31,269 nucleotides of DNA from Eubacteriaceae bacterium (GCA_902362805.1 CABIXY010000008.1:1-31269); one strand, 5' to 3'. Counted from the first letter of the stretch, positions 16,123 to 25,793 are shown. Numbers and translations: made by a program. Notes: a model not told the origin generated them from the sequence alone.

Positions 16123-17227
16123 ATGATTCAATTGGATCAGATAAAAAGTGATCTGCCTGGAGCAAAGGCAAATCTCATAGAGGTAGGTGGGTCCCTTTGA
16201 CCTGGCTGGTCTGAGAGGGAAATTAGAAGAGCTTACCAAAGAAACAGAGAAGGCTGGCTTCTGGGATGACCCAGAGAAGGCGCAGACATTATTAAAGAAG
16301 AAAAAGAGCCTGGAACTAAAAGTAGAAAAATATCAGAAACTAGAGACAGGTTTTGACGATATTGGTGAATTGATCGAACTGGCAGAAGAGATGGAAGACG
16401 AGGAAGAGGCTGACGCCATCGTCAAGAGTTTTGAGATACTGACGAAGGAACTGGAAGAACTGAAACTGGATACGCTTCTTGACGGCAAGTACGATCACAA
16501 TAATGCGATTATTTCCATTCATGCGGGTACTGGCGGTGTTGATGCCATGGACTGGGCCGAAATGCTGCTGCGTATGTACACGAGATGGGCGGAGAAGAAG
16601 GGCTACAAGGTGACTTTGGTCGATTTGCAAGATGATACAGAAGCGGGTATCAAGAGCGCTACTTTGATCATCGAAGGTGAAAATGCCTACGGCTATCTGA
16701 GAAATGAGAAAGGCGTTCACCGCCTGGTGCGAATCTCTCCGTTTAACGCGGCAGGAAAGAGACAGACCTCTTTTGCAGCGTTGGAAGTGATGCCGGAAAT
16801 TGAAGACGACATGTCCATCGAGATCGATCCAGAAGATCTGCGTATCGACACATACAGAAGCAGCGGTGCAGGCGGTCAGCACGTCAACAAGACAGACTCG
16901 GCTATCAGAATTACTCATCTGCCGACCCATATCGTAGTAACCTGCCAGAACGAGCGCAGCCAACATCAGAACAAAGAGATGGCTATGAAGATTTTGATGT
17001 CAAGACTGATGGAGCTGAAAGAACAGGAACACAAAGAAAACCTAAAAGAACTGAAAGGGGACTTTTCGTTGATTACATGGGGCTCCCAGATCAGATCCTA
17101 TGTATTCCAGCCGTACACCATGGTCAAAGATCACAGAACCGGTGCAGAGGTGGGCAACGTCAATGCGGTGATGGACGGCGACATCGACTATTTTATCAAC
17201 GAAAAACTGAAACAGAAGGACAATTAA
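16123..17227 (+). CDS. prfB: Peptide chain release factor 2 (programmed +1 frameshift)
   Basis: RF2 ends translation at UGA and UAA codons. The gene is in two frames: 25 codons from the ATG at 16123 lead to an in-frame TGA at 16198. Translation must slip +1 at CTT to read GAC at 16199, giving join(16123..16197, 16199..17227), 367 residues. The tripeptide anticodon SPF is at 205-207 and the hydrolysis motif GGQ at 250-252. GGGAGTG is a good ribosome site about 5 bases before the ATG. tex begins four bases after the stop. Starting the gene only at the downstream frame (16187) would wrongly drop the N-terminus. Confidence 0.97.
16185..16201 (+). promoter_or_regulatory. prfB autoregulatory frameshift site
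   Basis: The Shine-Dalgarno-like AGGTGGG (16185-16191) is followed by 3 bases and then CTT-TGA-C (16195-16201). The spacing is the same as in the known E. coli site. Low RF2 lets the ribosome slip +1 past the TGA. Confidence 0.95.
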
Positions 17228-17230
17228 AAT

Positions 17231-19402
17231 ATGAACATCATAGAAAAATTAGCAGGTGAATTTAAGATCAAAACCTCCCAGGTGGAGCATACGGTAGAAT
17301 TGATTGACGAGGGGAATACCATTCCCTTCATCGCCCGTTACCGTAAAGAAGTGACAGGCGGACTTTCTGATGTCACTTTGAGAGACTTGGATGAGAGGCT
17401 GCAATACCTGCGGAACTTAGAAACAAGAAAAGAAGAAGTTGTCAGACTAATCGACGAGCAGGGCAAGCTGACCGACCAACTGAGAGGGGAAATCGAGAAA
17501 GCGGAAGTTCTGCAGAGGGTGGAAGACTTATATAAACCATTTAAACAGAAAAAAGCAACCCGTGCATCTAAAGCGAAAGAAAAGGGCCTCGAACCTTTGG
17601 CTATGATTTTCTATGCGCAGCAAAAGAAAGAAGGAACGCCGGAGAACGAGGCCACAGCCTTTATAAATCCGGAAAAGGGTGTGGAAACTGCCGAAGAAGC
17701 TGTTCAGGGCGCTATGGATATCATCGCGGAGATGATTGCAGACGGTGCAGATCTGACAGAGAAAATTCGTGAAAAGACCTATGACAAAGGACAGATCGCC
17801 ACAGAGGCGGTGGATCCGGAAGAGAAAACCGTCTATGACATGTATTACGGCAGCAGTGAGGCTATCGCCAAGATGCCTAATCACCGCGTATTAGCTGTAA
17901 ACAGAGGGGAAAAAGAGAAAAAGCTGAAGGTCAAAGTGACTATCGATAGTGAAGAGATTACGGGACTCATCGAGAGGCAAGTCATCCGCGGCAAATCCAT
18001 TTTCACGGAACTGCTGCAGGACACCATCTCTGACGCGTACAAACGGTTGATTGCACCATCTGTAGAGCGAGAGATGAGAAACATTTTGACAGAGCGGGCA
18101 GAAACCGATGCGGTCAAAGTCTTTGCCAAGAACACGGAGAAGCTTCTGATGGTACCGCCTGTCAAGGGGAAGAAAGTTATCAGTATCGACCCGGGTTACA
18201 GAACTGGCTGTAAGGTAGCAGCCCTCAACGAGACAGGGAAGCTGACGGCCTATACGACGATTTACCCGACCCAGCCAAAGAACGATATTGCGGGGACAGA
18301 GCGTACCCTGCAGAAGATCATCGAGAAATTCGGCTGTGATATTATCGTCATCGGAAATGGAACAGCTTCCAGAGAAACAGAAGAAGTCGTTTCTAACTTC
18401 CTCAAGAAACACGACTATGACATTCAGTATACCATCGTCAACGAAGCAGGCGCTTCCGTTTATTCGGCATCAAAGCTGGCTACGGAAGAATATCCTGATC
18501 TGGACGTCACGACAAGAGGCGCCATGTCTCTGGGCAGAAGACTGCAGGACCCTTTGGCGGAACTGGTCAAAATTGATCCCAAACATATCGGCGTAGGCCA
18601 GTATCAGCACGATATCAACCAAAAACAACTGGACAGCGCGCTGACAAACGTGGTGGAAGACTGTGTGAACAGGGTAGGCGTAGATCTGAATACGGCGTCA
18701 CCGTCCCTGTTGTCCTATATCGCCGGCGTCAACATGGGTATAGCGAAAAATATCGTCGCATGTAGAGAAGAGAAGGGCCGGTTCGATAACCGTAAGGAAC
18801 TGATGAAGGTATCCAAGCTGGGGGAGAAGGCGTTCAAACAGTGTGCAGGCTTCATGAGAATTGCAGACGGCAAAGAACCGCTGGACAGTACGTCTGTTCA
18901 TCCAGAATCGTATAAAGCAGCCGAGGAAATGATGAAGAAAATCGGCATCAGCAAAGAGGACATTGCCAAGGGCGGTGCGAAAGATATCGACGAAAAAATC
19001 TGGCAGGCTTATCCTGCGAAGAAGTTGTCTGAGAGCATCAAGAAGATGGCAGAAGACATCGGTATCGGTGAGATGACTCTGAGTGATATTATCGCGGAAA
19101 TGAAGAAGCCGGCCAGAGACCCGAGAGAGGACGCACCGCCGGTTATTTTTAGAAACGACGTGAGAAGCTTCGAAGATTTGAAGGTGGACATGGAAATGAC
19201 CGGAACCGTGAGAAATGTAGTGGACTTCGGCGCCTTTGTCGATATCGGTGTCAAACAGGATGGTTTGGTGCATATTTCTCAGCTGAGCAACAAATACGTA
19301 AAACATCCCATGGACGTAGTGTCCGTTGGGGATACTGTAAAGGTGAAAATTCTCAGTATCGATCACGATAAACAGAAAGTCGCCCTTACTATGAAGTTTT
19401 GA
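17231..19402 (+). CDS. tex: Tex family S1 RNA-binding transcription accessory protein
   Basis: The 723-residue product matches the Tex/YhgF architecture. It has an N-terminal helical region with FIARYRKEVTGGLSDVTLRDLDERL and a YqgF/RNase H-like domain beginning near VISIDPGYRTGCK (residue ~316). A helix-hairpin-helix part follows (NTASPSLLSYIAGV...). A C-terminal S1 domain (about 648-718) reads VDFGAFVDIGVKQDGLVHISQLS. Tex binds RNA and interacts with the transcription machinery, but its exact role is not settled. The start lies four bases after the prfB stop, with AAGGA inside the prfB end. It probably belongs to the same transcript as prfB. Confidence 0.97.
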   Translation: MNIIEKLAGEFKIKTSQVEHTVELIDEGNTIPFIARYRKEVTGGLSDVTLRDLDERLQYLRNLETRKEEVVRLIDEQGKLTDQLRGEIEKAEVLQRVEDLYKPFKQKKATRASKAKEKGLEPLAMIFYAQQKKEGTPENEATAFINPEKGVETAEEAVQGAMDIIAEMIADGADLTEKIREKTYDKGQIATEAVDPEEKTVYDMYYGSSEAIAKMPNHRVLAVNRGEKEKKLKVKVTIDSEEITGLIERQVIRGKSIFTELLQDTISDAYKRLIAPSVEREMRNILTERAETDAVKVFAKNTEKLLMVPPVKGKKVISIDPGYRTGCKVAALNETGKLTAYTTIYPTQPKNDIAGTERTLQKIIEKFGCDIIVIGNGTASRETEEVVSNFLKKHDYDIQYTIVNEAGASVYSASKLATEEYPDLDVTTRGAMSLGRRLQDPLAELVKIDPKHIGVGQYQHDINQKQLDSALTNVVEDCVNRVGVDLNTASPSLLSYIAGVNMGIAKNIVACREEKGRFDNRKELMKVSKLGEKAFKQCAGFMRIADGKEPLDSTSVHPESYKAAEEMMKKIGISKEDIAKGGAKDIDEKIWQAYPAKKLSESIKKMAEDIGIGEMTLSDIIAEMKKPARDPREDAPPVIFRNDVRSFEDLKVDMEMTGTVRNVVDFGAFVDIGVKQDGLVHISQLSNKYVKHPMDVVSVGDTVKVKILSIDHDKQKVALTMKF

Positions 19403-19419
19403 TAGAGAAAGAGGATACA

Positions 19420-20061
19420 ATGTCAATTAACACAGTCATTTTTGATTTTGATGGAACCGTAGCCGATACCAATGGAGTCGTCATCAATTCCTGGCAGCAT
19501 ACATATAAAACCCTGCTTGGGAGTGAAGCGCCTGAAGCGGAGATTGTCAAGACCTTTGGTGAGCCGCTGGCCCTGAGTATGGAGAAAGCCTTTCCTGAAA
19601 CACCAGTGGATGAAGCCATTGCGATTTACCGAGGGTATCAAGTAAATCACTTCGAAGAGATGATTGCCCCCTTCGAGGGCATGGATCAGCTGATTAAAGA
19701 CCTAAAAGAGAAGAACTACAGAGTAGGAATCGTCACTTCCCGCATGCGCAATACCACCATGCAAGGCCTTGAGAAATTTGGTTTGGTGCCTTATATCGAC
19801 GATATCGTCACCTGTGACGATACCAGCAAGCATAAACCCGATCCAGAGCCAGTGTTGATTTCTTTGGCCCATTTCGGCATTCAGCCCGAGGAAGCGATTA
19901 TGATCGGTGACAGCATGTTCGATATCAAATGCGCTCATAACGCCGGTGTCAAAGCGGTTTTAGTAGACTGGGCCATTGCAGTCAGCCGCGAAGAGCTGGA
20001 CGGTCCGGACGGTCCGGATTTTACCATCAAAACAGCAGGAGAGCTGCTGAATATTATTTAG
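19420..20061 (+). CDS. HAD-superfamily phosphatase (PpaX/phosphoglycolate phosphatase-like)
   Basis: The 213-residue product has all HAD motifs: the nucleophile DFDGTVADT (D9, D11), the motif II threonine/serine in VGIVTSRMR, the motif III lysine in KHKPDPEP, and the motif IV acid pair in MIGDSMFD. The layout and size are like PpaX pyrophosphatase and phosphoglycolate phosphatases. The ATG at 19420 follows AGAGGA by five bases, and an upstream TTG frame start lacks a ribosome site. It begins 17 bases after tex and ends 16 bases before addB, so it looks cotranscribed. The true substrate is uncertain. Confidence 0.9.
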   Translation: MSINTVIFDFDGTVADTNGVVINSWQHTYKTLLGSEAPEAEIVKTFGEPLALSMEKAFPETPVDEAIAIYRGYQVNHFEEMIAPFEGMDQLIKDLKEKNYRVGIVTSRMRNTTMQGLEKFGLVPYIDDIVTCDDTSKHKPDPEPVLISLAHFGIQPEEAIMIGDSMFDIKCAHNAGVKAVLVDWAIAVSREELDGPDGPDFTIKTAGELLNII

Positions 20062-20077
20062 ATGTGAAGGAGATTTC

Positions 20078-23000
20078 ATGCTGAACATCTTTTACGGTAG
20101 AGAAAGTATCGACAAAGAGCGATTTATATATGAACAGATAGCGAAAAAGCAGATGCGGACTTTGGTCATCGTGCCGGATCAATATACATTAGAAGCGGAA
20201 AAACAAGCCTTCCGTTTTCTTCAGGTACGAGGACTTATAGACGTGGAAATCGTCAGTATGTCTCGCCTGGGATTTAAATTGCTGGCGGAACAAGGCGGTG
20301 GTCAGAAAACCTTTATCGATAAGTACGGACGACATATGCTTCTCTCGCAGATTGTCTCCAGGCTTGAGGAAGAACTGCAGGTGTTTAAAGATACTCGGCG
20401 GAAGAATTCGTTCATCGAAATGGCCAATAACTTCATTTCAGAGATGAAACAGTATAACGCATCACCGGATGATCTGGCACAGCTGGCAGATCATCTGGAA
20501 GAAGACAGCCTTTTGAAAAAAAAATTGACTGATTTACAGCTGATTTTTGCAGAATATGAGAAGCGCATCGCTGGAAAATATACGGATTCAGAGGATTATA
20601 TCAGTCTATATACCGAAAAAATCAGCTCATCGGCTATGGTGAAAGGTGCAAATATATGGGTCTATGGCTTTGACAGCTTCGCGCCCAAGTCTCTGGATGT
20701 ATTGGGACATCTGATGGCTGCGTCAGAGAATGTCAACGTCTTTTTGACCTATGACCAGAACTGTCGTGATGAAGAAATCTTTCAGCTGACGGGTATCGTC
20801 ATGGAGAATCTGATGAAACAGGCGGATTTGTTCGGAATTCGCCATCAAAGACTGCAAGTCGCGGGCAGATATGTAAGCCAGAAGAAACCCGCTATCAAAA
20901 CCTTGGAACAAGAGTTGTTCGCTGTGGGAATTCGCAAGTCGAATGAACACAAGGGCATTACCTTGGTGAAAGCTGCCAACATGTACAATGAAGCGGAGTC
21001 GGCGGCCGCCTTTATTTTACACCTGCTGCGCGATAAGGGTTTTCGCTATCGGGATATCGTGGTCATTTGTAATGACCAGGCAGTGCGGGGTTCTATCATC
21101 AGTCGGATTTTTGATGAGTGCGGCATCAGCCTGTTTGACGATAAGAAACGGAGCATTTTGGCATCGCCGATTGCTATCTTTGTCGTTTCATTGATTGAAA
21201 CAGTCGCCTACCGCTATCGGACGGCGGATATTTTTAAGGTGCTGAAGACCGGTTTCACTCGTCTGTCTGCAGAAGATATCGAACTGCTTGAAAACTATGC
21301 CATCAAGTATCGGGTAAAAGGCTCCATGTGGAAAAAGACTTTTATAAAAGGTCAGATGGAGTACGGGGATGACGGTCTGACACACATCAACCATATTCGC
21401 GAAGGAGTGATGGAACTCTTTGACGGGTTTGAGGTGATTTACCGAAGAGCAAAAGACAATCAGCAATTCATAGAAGCTTATTACGATTTTCTGATGGAAT
21501 CTGTGGGCATGGGTGAGAAGATTCTGACACTGATTGCTGAACAGGAGGAGCAGGGTATGCTGGACCTGGCAGAGGAGACTTCCCAAATCTGGGGGCAGAT
21601 CGTAGGGCTCTTTGACCAGTTAGCAGAGTTGACGGGCGAAGATCTTTTTGATGGAAAGGAGTTTGCAAACGTGCTCATTACGGGCCTTTCTGAACTGGAA
21701 GTGGGCGTGCTGCCTCCGACATCTGATGATATTTTGATGGGGACGATGCAGCGAACGAGAAGTGGACAGGTAAAAGCGGCAGTGGTCATCGGTGCTAACG
21801 AAGGTGTACTGCCATCCGGCGCACCAGAGGAAGGACTCTTTAGTCTGGAAGAACTGGACTATTTAGCCGAGTCGGGGAAAGAAATCTGCAAGGTGGATCG
21901 CATTCGCGTCCTGGAAGAGAAGCTGGCCATTTACCGCAATCTTTCAAAGCCTTCTGACTATCTGTGGATCAGCTATTCCGCCAGTGACGAAGAGGGTAAG
22001 GAGACACGTCCATCTGAAATTATAGATAATCTGAGACGTATTTTCCCCGGACTGGCAGTGGAAAATGATGTTTTAAATTCTCAGGAAATCAGAAATTTAG
22101 TGGGAGGCAGACTGAGCACTTTGCGCCATTTGACAGCAGCCTTACAGACAGCCAAAAAAGGTGAGAAGATAGATGGAGGCTGGAAACCTGTCATGGAGTG
22201 GTTTTCCGCCAACGATAAATCGGATCTTGATAAGGTTAGAAAAGGCTTGGAGTTTACTAATGAGCAGCGCAATATAAATAGCCAGCTGATGAGAGATCTG
22301 TACGTAAGAGAGGGAAAGAAGGATTTGACGTTGAGCCCGTCCAGGCTGGAGCGGTTCAGCCGCTGCCCGTTTTCCCATTTTGTGGCTTACGGACTGCGCC
22401 CGGAAGAACGGCGCATTTTTGAAGCGGCTGGCCGGGAAATCGGGGACATTTATCACAAGTGCCTCATGAAACTGTCTGAGAAACTGACGAGAGAAGCCGC
22501 GTGGGAGACGGTTTCAGAAGAAGAATGCAGGAACTTTGTTGCGGAAGTTGTAGGGAAAGAAACTGCCGATTACAGGGAAGGCGTCTTCCATTTCAGCAAT
22601 GAAGAGCTGTATAAGACAAAGCGTATTGAGGATACCTGCTTTTATGTGTGCTGGGCGTTGGTAGAGCAGGTCAGATCGGGACGGATTAAAGAAAGTCTCT
22701 ACGAAGTGCCATTTGGAAAAGAACAGCCGATTCCCCCAATTGAAATTGACTGCGGCGATGAAAAGGTCTACATCGAAGGCAAGATTGACAGACTGGATGT
22801 TCTGGATCAGGAGCGCGTCAAAATTATCGACTACAAGACGGGGAAAGAAAATTTTGATACAGAAGAAGCTAGGGGTGGATATCGTCTGCAACTTATGTTA
22901 TACTTAAAAGCGGCGCAGGAAAAGGAACGAAAACCAGCCGGCGTATTTTACTTTTTGATCGGTGATCCAAGAGTTGACCTGACAGGGGTTGACAAAGAAA

Positions 23001-23374
23001 AAATTTCTGATAAAATCTTAAAGGAAATGAGGAAATTTTTCCGATTAAATGGTATAATGGTTAACGATACGCAGGTTATCGGCGACATTGCTGGCGAGTT
23101 CGAAGGGTATTCTGACATTGTTCCGCTGCGTAAAGGTAAAGAAGGTGTCAAGGCTACATCAGAAGGATTTCTGCTGAACGAAGAGGAATTCACTGAATTG
23201 CAGGCGGCTGTGGATCAGCAGATTGAGAAACTCTGTCGTCAGTTAACTGACGGAAAGATTTCTATCACGCCAAAAAAAACGGCGAAAGAATCTCCCTGCA
23301 CTTATTGTGAGTACAAGGGAATCTGTCGATTCGATTTGAACTTTACCGGTTGTAATTATGAGATTATTAAATAA
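20078..23374 (+). CDS. addB: ATP-dependent helicase/nuclease subunit AddB
   Basis: AddB is the RecBCD-like partner that recognises Chi and cuts one strand during double-strand break repair. The 1098-residue product begins in the family style, with IVPDQYTLEAEKQAF near residue 32. It ends with a RecB-type nuclease domain (KIDRLD, then IDYKTG with D918 and K920). The four Fe-S cysteines of AddB are present (C763, C1074, C1077, C1083). The N-terminal Walker A is degenerate: GRESIDKER at 7-15 instead of GxxGxGKT. The partner addA normally follows; here a tRNA and an unrelated transporter follow, so addA must be elsewhere if present. Confidence 0.95.
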   Translation: MLNIFYGRESIDKERFIYEQIAKKQMRTLVIVPDQYTLEAEKQAFRFLQVRGLIDVEIVSMSRLGFKLLAEQGGGQKTFIDKYGRHMLLSQIVSRLEEELQVFKDTRRKNSFIEMANNFISEMKQYNASPDDLAQLADHLEEDSLLKKKLTDLQLIFAEYEKRIAGKYTDSEDYISLYTEKISSSAMVKGANIWVYGFDSFAPKSLDVLGHLMAASENVNVFLTYDQNCRDEEIFQLTGIVMENLMKQADLFGIRHQRLQVAGRYVSQKKPAIKTLEQELFAVGIRKSNEHKGITLVKAANMYNEAESAAAFILHLLRDKGFRYRDIVVICNDQAVRGSIISRIFDECGISLFDDKKRSILASPIAIFVVSLIETVAYRYRTADIFKVLKTGFTRLSAEDIELLENYAIKYRVKGSMWKKTFIKGQMEYGDDGLTHINHIREGVMELFDGFEVIYRRAKDNQQFIEAYYDFLMESVGMGEKILTLIAEQEEQGMLDLAEETSQIWGQIVGLFDQLAELTGEDLFDGKEFANVLITGLSELEVGVLPPTSDDILMGTMQRTRSGQVKAAVVIGANEGVLPSGAPEEGLFSLEELDYLAESGKEICKVDRIRVLEEKLAIYRNLSKPSDYLWISYSASDEEGKETRPSEIIDNLRRIFPGLAVENDVLNSQEIRNLVGGRLSTLRHLTAALQTAKKGEKIDGGWKPVMEWFSANDKSDLDKVRKGLEFTNEQRNINSQLMRDLYVREGKKDLTLSPSRLERFSRCPFSHFVAYGLRPEERRIFEAAGREIGDIYHKCLMKLSEKLTREAAWETVSEEECRNFVAEVVGKETADYREGVFHFSNEELYKTKRIEDTCFYVCWALVEQVRSGRIKESLYEVPFGKEQPIPPIEIDCGDEKVYIEGKIDRLDVLDQERVKIIDYKTGKENFDTEEARGGYRLQLMLYLKAAQEKERKPAGVFYFLIGDPRVDLTGVDKEKISDKILKEMRKFFRLNGIMVNDTQVIGDIAGEFEGYSDIVPLRKGKEGVKATSEGFLLNEEEFTELQAAVDQQIEKLCRQLTDGKISITPKKTAKESPCTYCEYKGICRFDLNFTGCNYEIIK

Positions 23375-23408
23375 ATATAGATGGGTGGCGATGAGTCGCC
23401 CAAGATAT

Positions 23409-23484
23409 GCTTCCGTGGCTCAGTTGGCAGAGCAGCGCATTCGTAACGCGCAGGTCGCCGGTTCGATCCCGGCCGGGAGCTCCA
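23409..23484 (+). tRNA. tRNA-Thr (anticodon CGT)
   Basis: A 76-base cloverleaf: acceptor GCTTCCG/CGGGAGC (one T-G pair), D arm GCTC/GAGC, anticodon loop TTCGTAA with CGT, T arm GCCGG-TTCGATC-CCGGC, discriminator T and an encoded CCA. The anticodon stem GCGCA/CGCGC leaves an A31-C39 mismatch. Confidence 0.96.
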
Positions 23485-23487
23485 CGA

Positions 23488-23526
23488 AAAAACCTCCAAA
23501 GGATGAAGTCTCATTTGGAGGTTTTT
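23488..23526 (+). terminator. Terminator after tRNA-Thr
   Basis: A perfect 13-bp stem (23488-23500 with 23514-23526) has a 13-base loop and ends in T5-G-T4. Confidence 0.92.
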
Positions 23527-23554
23527 GTTTTGCCTGCATGATACTTGCGAAAGA

Positions 23555-23583
23555 TTGATAAGCTGAAGCGCCTTTGCTATAAT
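23555..23583 (+). promoter_or_regulatory. Promoter of the second DMT transporter
   Basis: TTGATA (23555-23560), 17 bases, TATAAT (23578-23583), with an extended TGC before the -10. The start would be near 23590, with a 31-base leader carrying AAAGGA. Confidence 0.85.
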
Positions 23584-23620
23584 AGTCTCATTCAGAGTAC
23601 AAGAAAAGGATGTAGATAGA

Positions 23621-24556
23621 ATGGAAAAGAACAAGATTTTAACGAAGACCGGGGTCGTCTGCTTATTGGCGATGTTGTGCTGCTTTTTATGGGGAAGCGC
23701 TTTTCCCTGCATCAAGATCGGATATGAGCTGTTCGAGGTCAGTTCGCAGCAGACTGCATCACAGATTCTCTTTGCCGGTGTGCGATTTACTCTCGCAGGC
23801 GTGCTGGTGGTTTTGATCAGCAGCATCGCACAGAAAAGGCTTTTGATGCCGAAAAAAACTTCCTGGGGAATGATCGCGAAGGTCAGCATGTGTCAGACCG
23901 TGCTGCAGTATCTGTTCTTTTATATCGGACTGGCTCACACCACCGGTGTCAAAGGCTCGATTATCGAAGGTTCACACGTGTTCTTTTCCATATTGATTGC
24001 CAGCCTTTTCTTTCATCAGGAAAAGCTGACGGGTGCAAAAGCTGCAGGGTGTATCATCGGTTTTTCAGGGGTTGTCCTTGTAAATCTATCCGGAGGTGAG
24101 ATGGGCGGCGGTATGGCATGGAATGGAGAAGGCTTTCTGCTGCTGGCGTGCATCGCTTATGCGCTTTCTTCGGTACTCATAAAGGATTATTCACAGAGAG
24201 AGAACCCGGTGACCATCAGCGGATATCAGTTCATGCTGGGCGGCATTATCATGACGGGTGTCGGAGCTGCCGCTGGCGGCAGTCTGCATGCTGCTTCGGC
24301 AGGAGCCTATCTGATGCTGCTGTATCTGGCGATGATTTCGGCGGTAGCCTATTCGGTCTGGGGCATCATTTTGAAATATAATTCGGTGTCGAAAGTCACC
24401 ATATTCGGATTCATGACTCCGATCTTCGGTGTCGTCCTGTCTGCCGTTTTTCTGGGGGAAGCGGGGAGCATTCCATGGCTGCAGTGTCTGGGCGCGCTGG
24501 CTCTGGTAAGCGGCGGAATCTATATTGTCAACAGAGTGCCGAAAGAAAAAGAATAG
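23621..24556 (+). CDS. DMT-superfamily (EamA) transporter
   Basis: The 311-residue product is a ten-segment membrane protein of the drug/metabolite transporter type. The first repeat has LLAMLCCFLWGSAFPCIKIG (residues ~14-33) and the second ends in IFGFMTPIFGVVLSAVFLGE, both usual EamA marks. It differs clearly from the EamA protein at 730-1665, so the two are not recent copies. AGGA lies about 10 bases before the start. It is a single gene with its own promoter and a terminator shared with the convergent asparaginase gene. The substrate is unknown. Confidence 0.92.
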   Translation: MEKNKILTKTGVVCLLAMLCCFLWGSAFPCIKIGYELFEVSSQQTASQILFAGVRFTLAGVLVVLISSIAQKRLLMPKKTSWGMIAKVSMCQTVLQYLFFYIGLAHTTGVKGSIIEGSHVFFSILIASLFFHQEKLTGAKAAGCIIGFSGVVLVNLSGGEMGGGMAWNGEGFLLLACIAYALSSVLIKDYSQRENPVTISGYQFMLGGIIMTGVGAAAGGSLHAASAGAYLMLLYLAMISAVAYSVWGIILKYNSVSKVTIFGFMTPIFGVVLSAVFLGEAGSIPWLQCLGALALVSGGIYIVNRVPKEKE

Positions 24557-24580
24557 AAAATGATAGTAGACAAAAAGTGG

Positions 24581-24614
24581 ACATCAAAGCGATGCCCATT
24601 TTTTGATGTTTTTT
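24581..24614. terminator. Terminator between the EamA gene and the asparaginase gene
   Basis: ACATCAAA (24581-24588) pairs with TTTGATGT (24602-24609) and a T-run follows to 24614. It sits at the convergent gene ends. Confidence 0.75.
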
Positions 24615-25626
24615 ATCTTGTCAGTTCCCCTCTTAAGTCCTGTTCCATCTTGGCCTTGATCTCATCTCGCGGCAGACCCAGGCTGAAAAGATAGTAGAGT
24701 TTTGCGACCGCAGCTTCGGTGGTTATGTTGTAACCGCTGACTGCGCCGGCCTTTGTCAGGGCGGAACTGGTTGCATAGGCTCCCAGGGTGACGGTGCCGC
24801 TCTGGCACTGGGAACAGACGGTGATGATGGTGCCGTTTTCAAAGGCTTTTTTGATAATTGGCAGCAGGGCGTCGTCGTAGCTTGGAATATTTCCCGCGCC
24901 AAAGGTCTCCAGGACGATGCCTTTGAGGCTCTCCGTCATGATGGACTCAAAGAGGCTGAACTGGATTCCCGGAAATACCTTGAGAACCCCGATAGAGACC
25001 TGCTTGAATTCTGTCAGATGAAATGCGGTATCAAGTGGCGGTGAAAGCAGGGAGGCGACGTTGTATCGAATGTCAATCCCCGCTTCTGCGAGGAAGTGAT
25101 AGTTAGGGGAATCAAAGGCGATGAGCCCGTCGGCTGATGATTTTGTGGAGCGGTTTCCCCGAATCAATTTGCCGCCGAAATAGAGGCAGACCTCCTTCAC
25201 ATTGCCTGCCCCTGCGATGAGGACGGAGGTGATCAGATTATCACGGGCATCACTGCGCAGTTTGCAGAGGGGGATCTGTGAGCCGGTCAGAATGACGGGC
25301 TTTGCCAGGCCTTCCAGCATGAAGGACAGGGCAGAAGCGGTGTATGCCATGGTATCTGTCCCATGCAGAACCACAAAACCGTCGTAGACCTTATAGTTAT
25401 CACGGATGGCACGCCCGATCTGGTTCCACTGCTCCACGGCGATATTGGACGAATCCAGCAATGGATCGAACTCGATCATATCCCATTCTGGCATACCGTG
25501 GCTGTTCATATCGGGGATGGCTTTGATAGCGTCGTAGAAATAACCTTTCTTTGGCGCATAGCCGTTTTCAGTGGGGACCATGCCGATGGTGCCGCCAGTA
25601 TATAAAATGCAGATTTTTTTCTTCAT
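24613..25626 (-). CDS. ansA: Type I L-asparaginase
   Basis: The enzyme hydrolyses L-asparagine to aspartate and ammonia; type I enzymes are cytoplasmic, and no signal peptide is seen here. The 337-residue product has the first catalytic threonine in YTGGTIGM (T13) and the second motif LHGTDTMAYTA (T90, D91). The dimer-type C-terminal part includes SQCQSGTVTLGAYATSSAL, as in E. coli AnsA. The ribosome site AAGGA is 11 bases upstream, rather far. A possible extended -10 (TGTTAAAAT, minus strand, about 25662-25670) gives a short leader. It is monocistronic. Confidence 0.95.
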   Translation of the reverse strand: MKKKICILYTGGTIGMVPTENGYAPKKGYFYDAIKAIPDMNSHGMPEWDMIEFDPLLDSSNIAVEQWNQIGRAIRDNYKVYDGFVVLHGTDTMAYTASALSFMLEGLAKPVILTGSQIPLCKLRSDARDNLITSVLIAGAGNVKEVCLYFGGKLIRGNRSTKSSADGLIAFDSPNYHFLAEAGIDIRYNVASLLSPPLDTAFHLTEFKQVSIGVLKVFPGIQFSLFESIMTESLKGIVLETFGAGNIPSYDDALLPIIKKAFENGTIITVCSQCQSGTVTLGAYATSSALTKAGAVSGYNITTEAAVAKLYYLFSLGLPRDEIKAKMEQDLRGELTR

Positions 25627-25764
25627 ACGTATTGTTGTCCTTTCGAGGTTTTCATGGAGTTATTTTAACACATGGAAGAGCAAATTAGAATGGGAAAAGC
25701 AGGGAAAATCCGATCATAGCTGAAAGAGCCAATGGAAAAAGACAAAGAATGTACTCCGGTTAAG

Positions 25765-25793
25765 TTGCTGTATAGGAGGGAATATGTTACAAT
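25765..25793 (+). promoter_or_regulatory. Candidate promoter of the Fn3 gene pair
   Basis: TTGCTG (25765-25770), 17 bases, TACAAT (25788-25793). The start would be near 25800, about 34 bases before the TTG start codon. Confidence 0.5.

Noticed and set aside
23383..23400. GGCGA/TCGCC hairpin between addB and tRNA-Thr
   Set aside because: No T-run follows, so it is not an intrinsic terminator. It may be only a processing hairpin before the tRNA.
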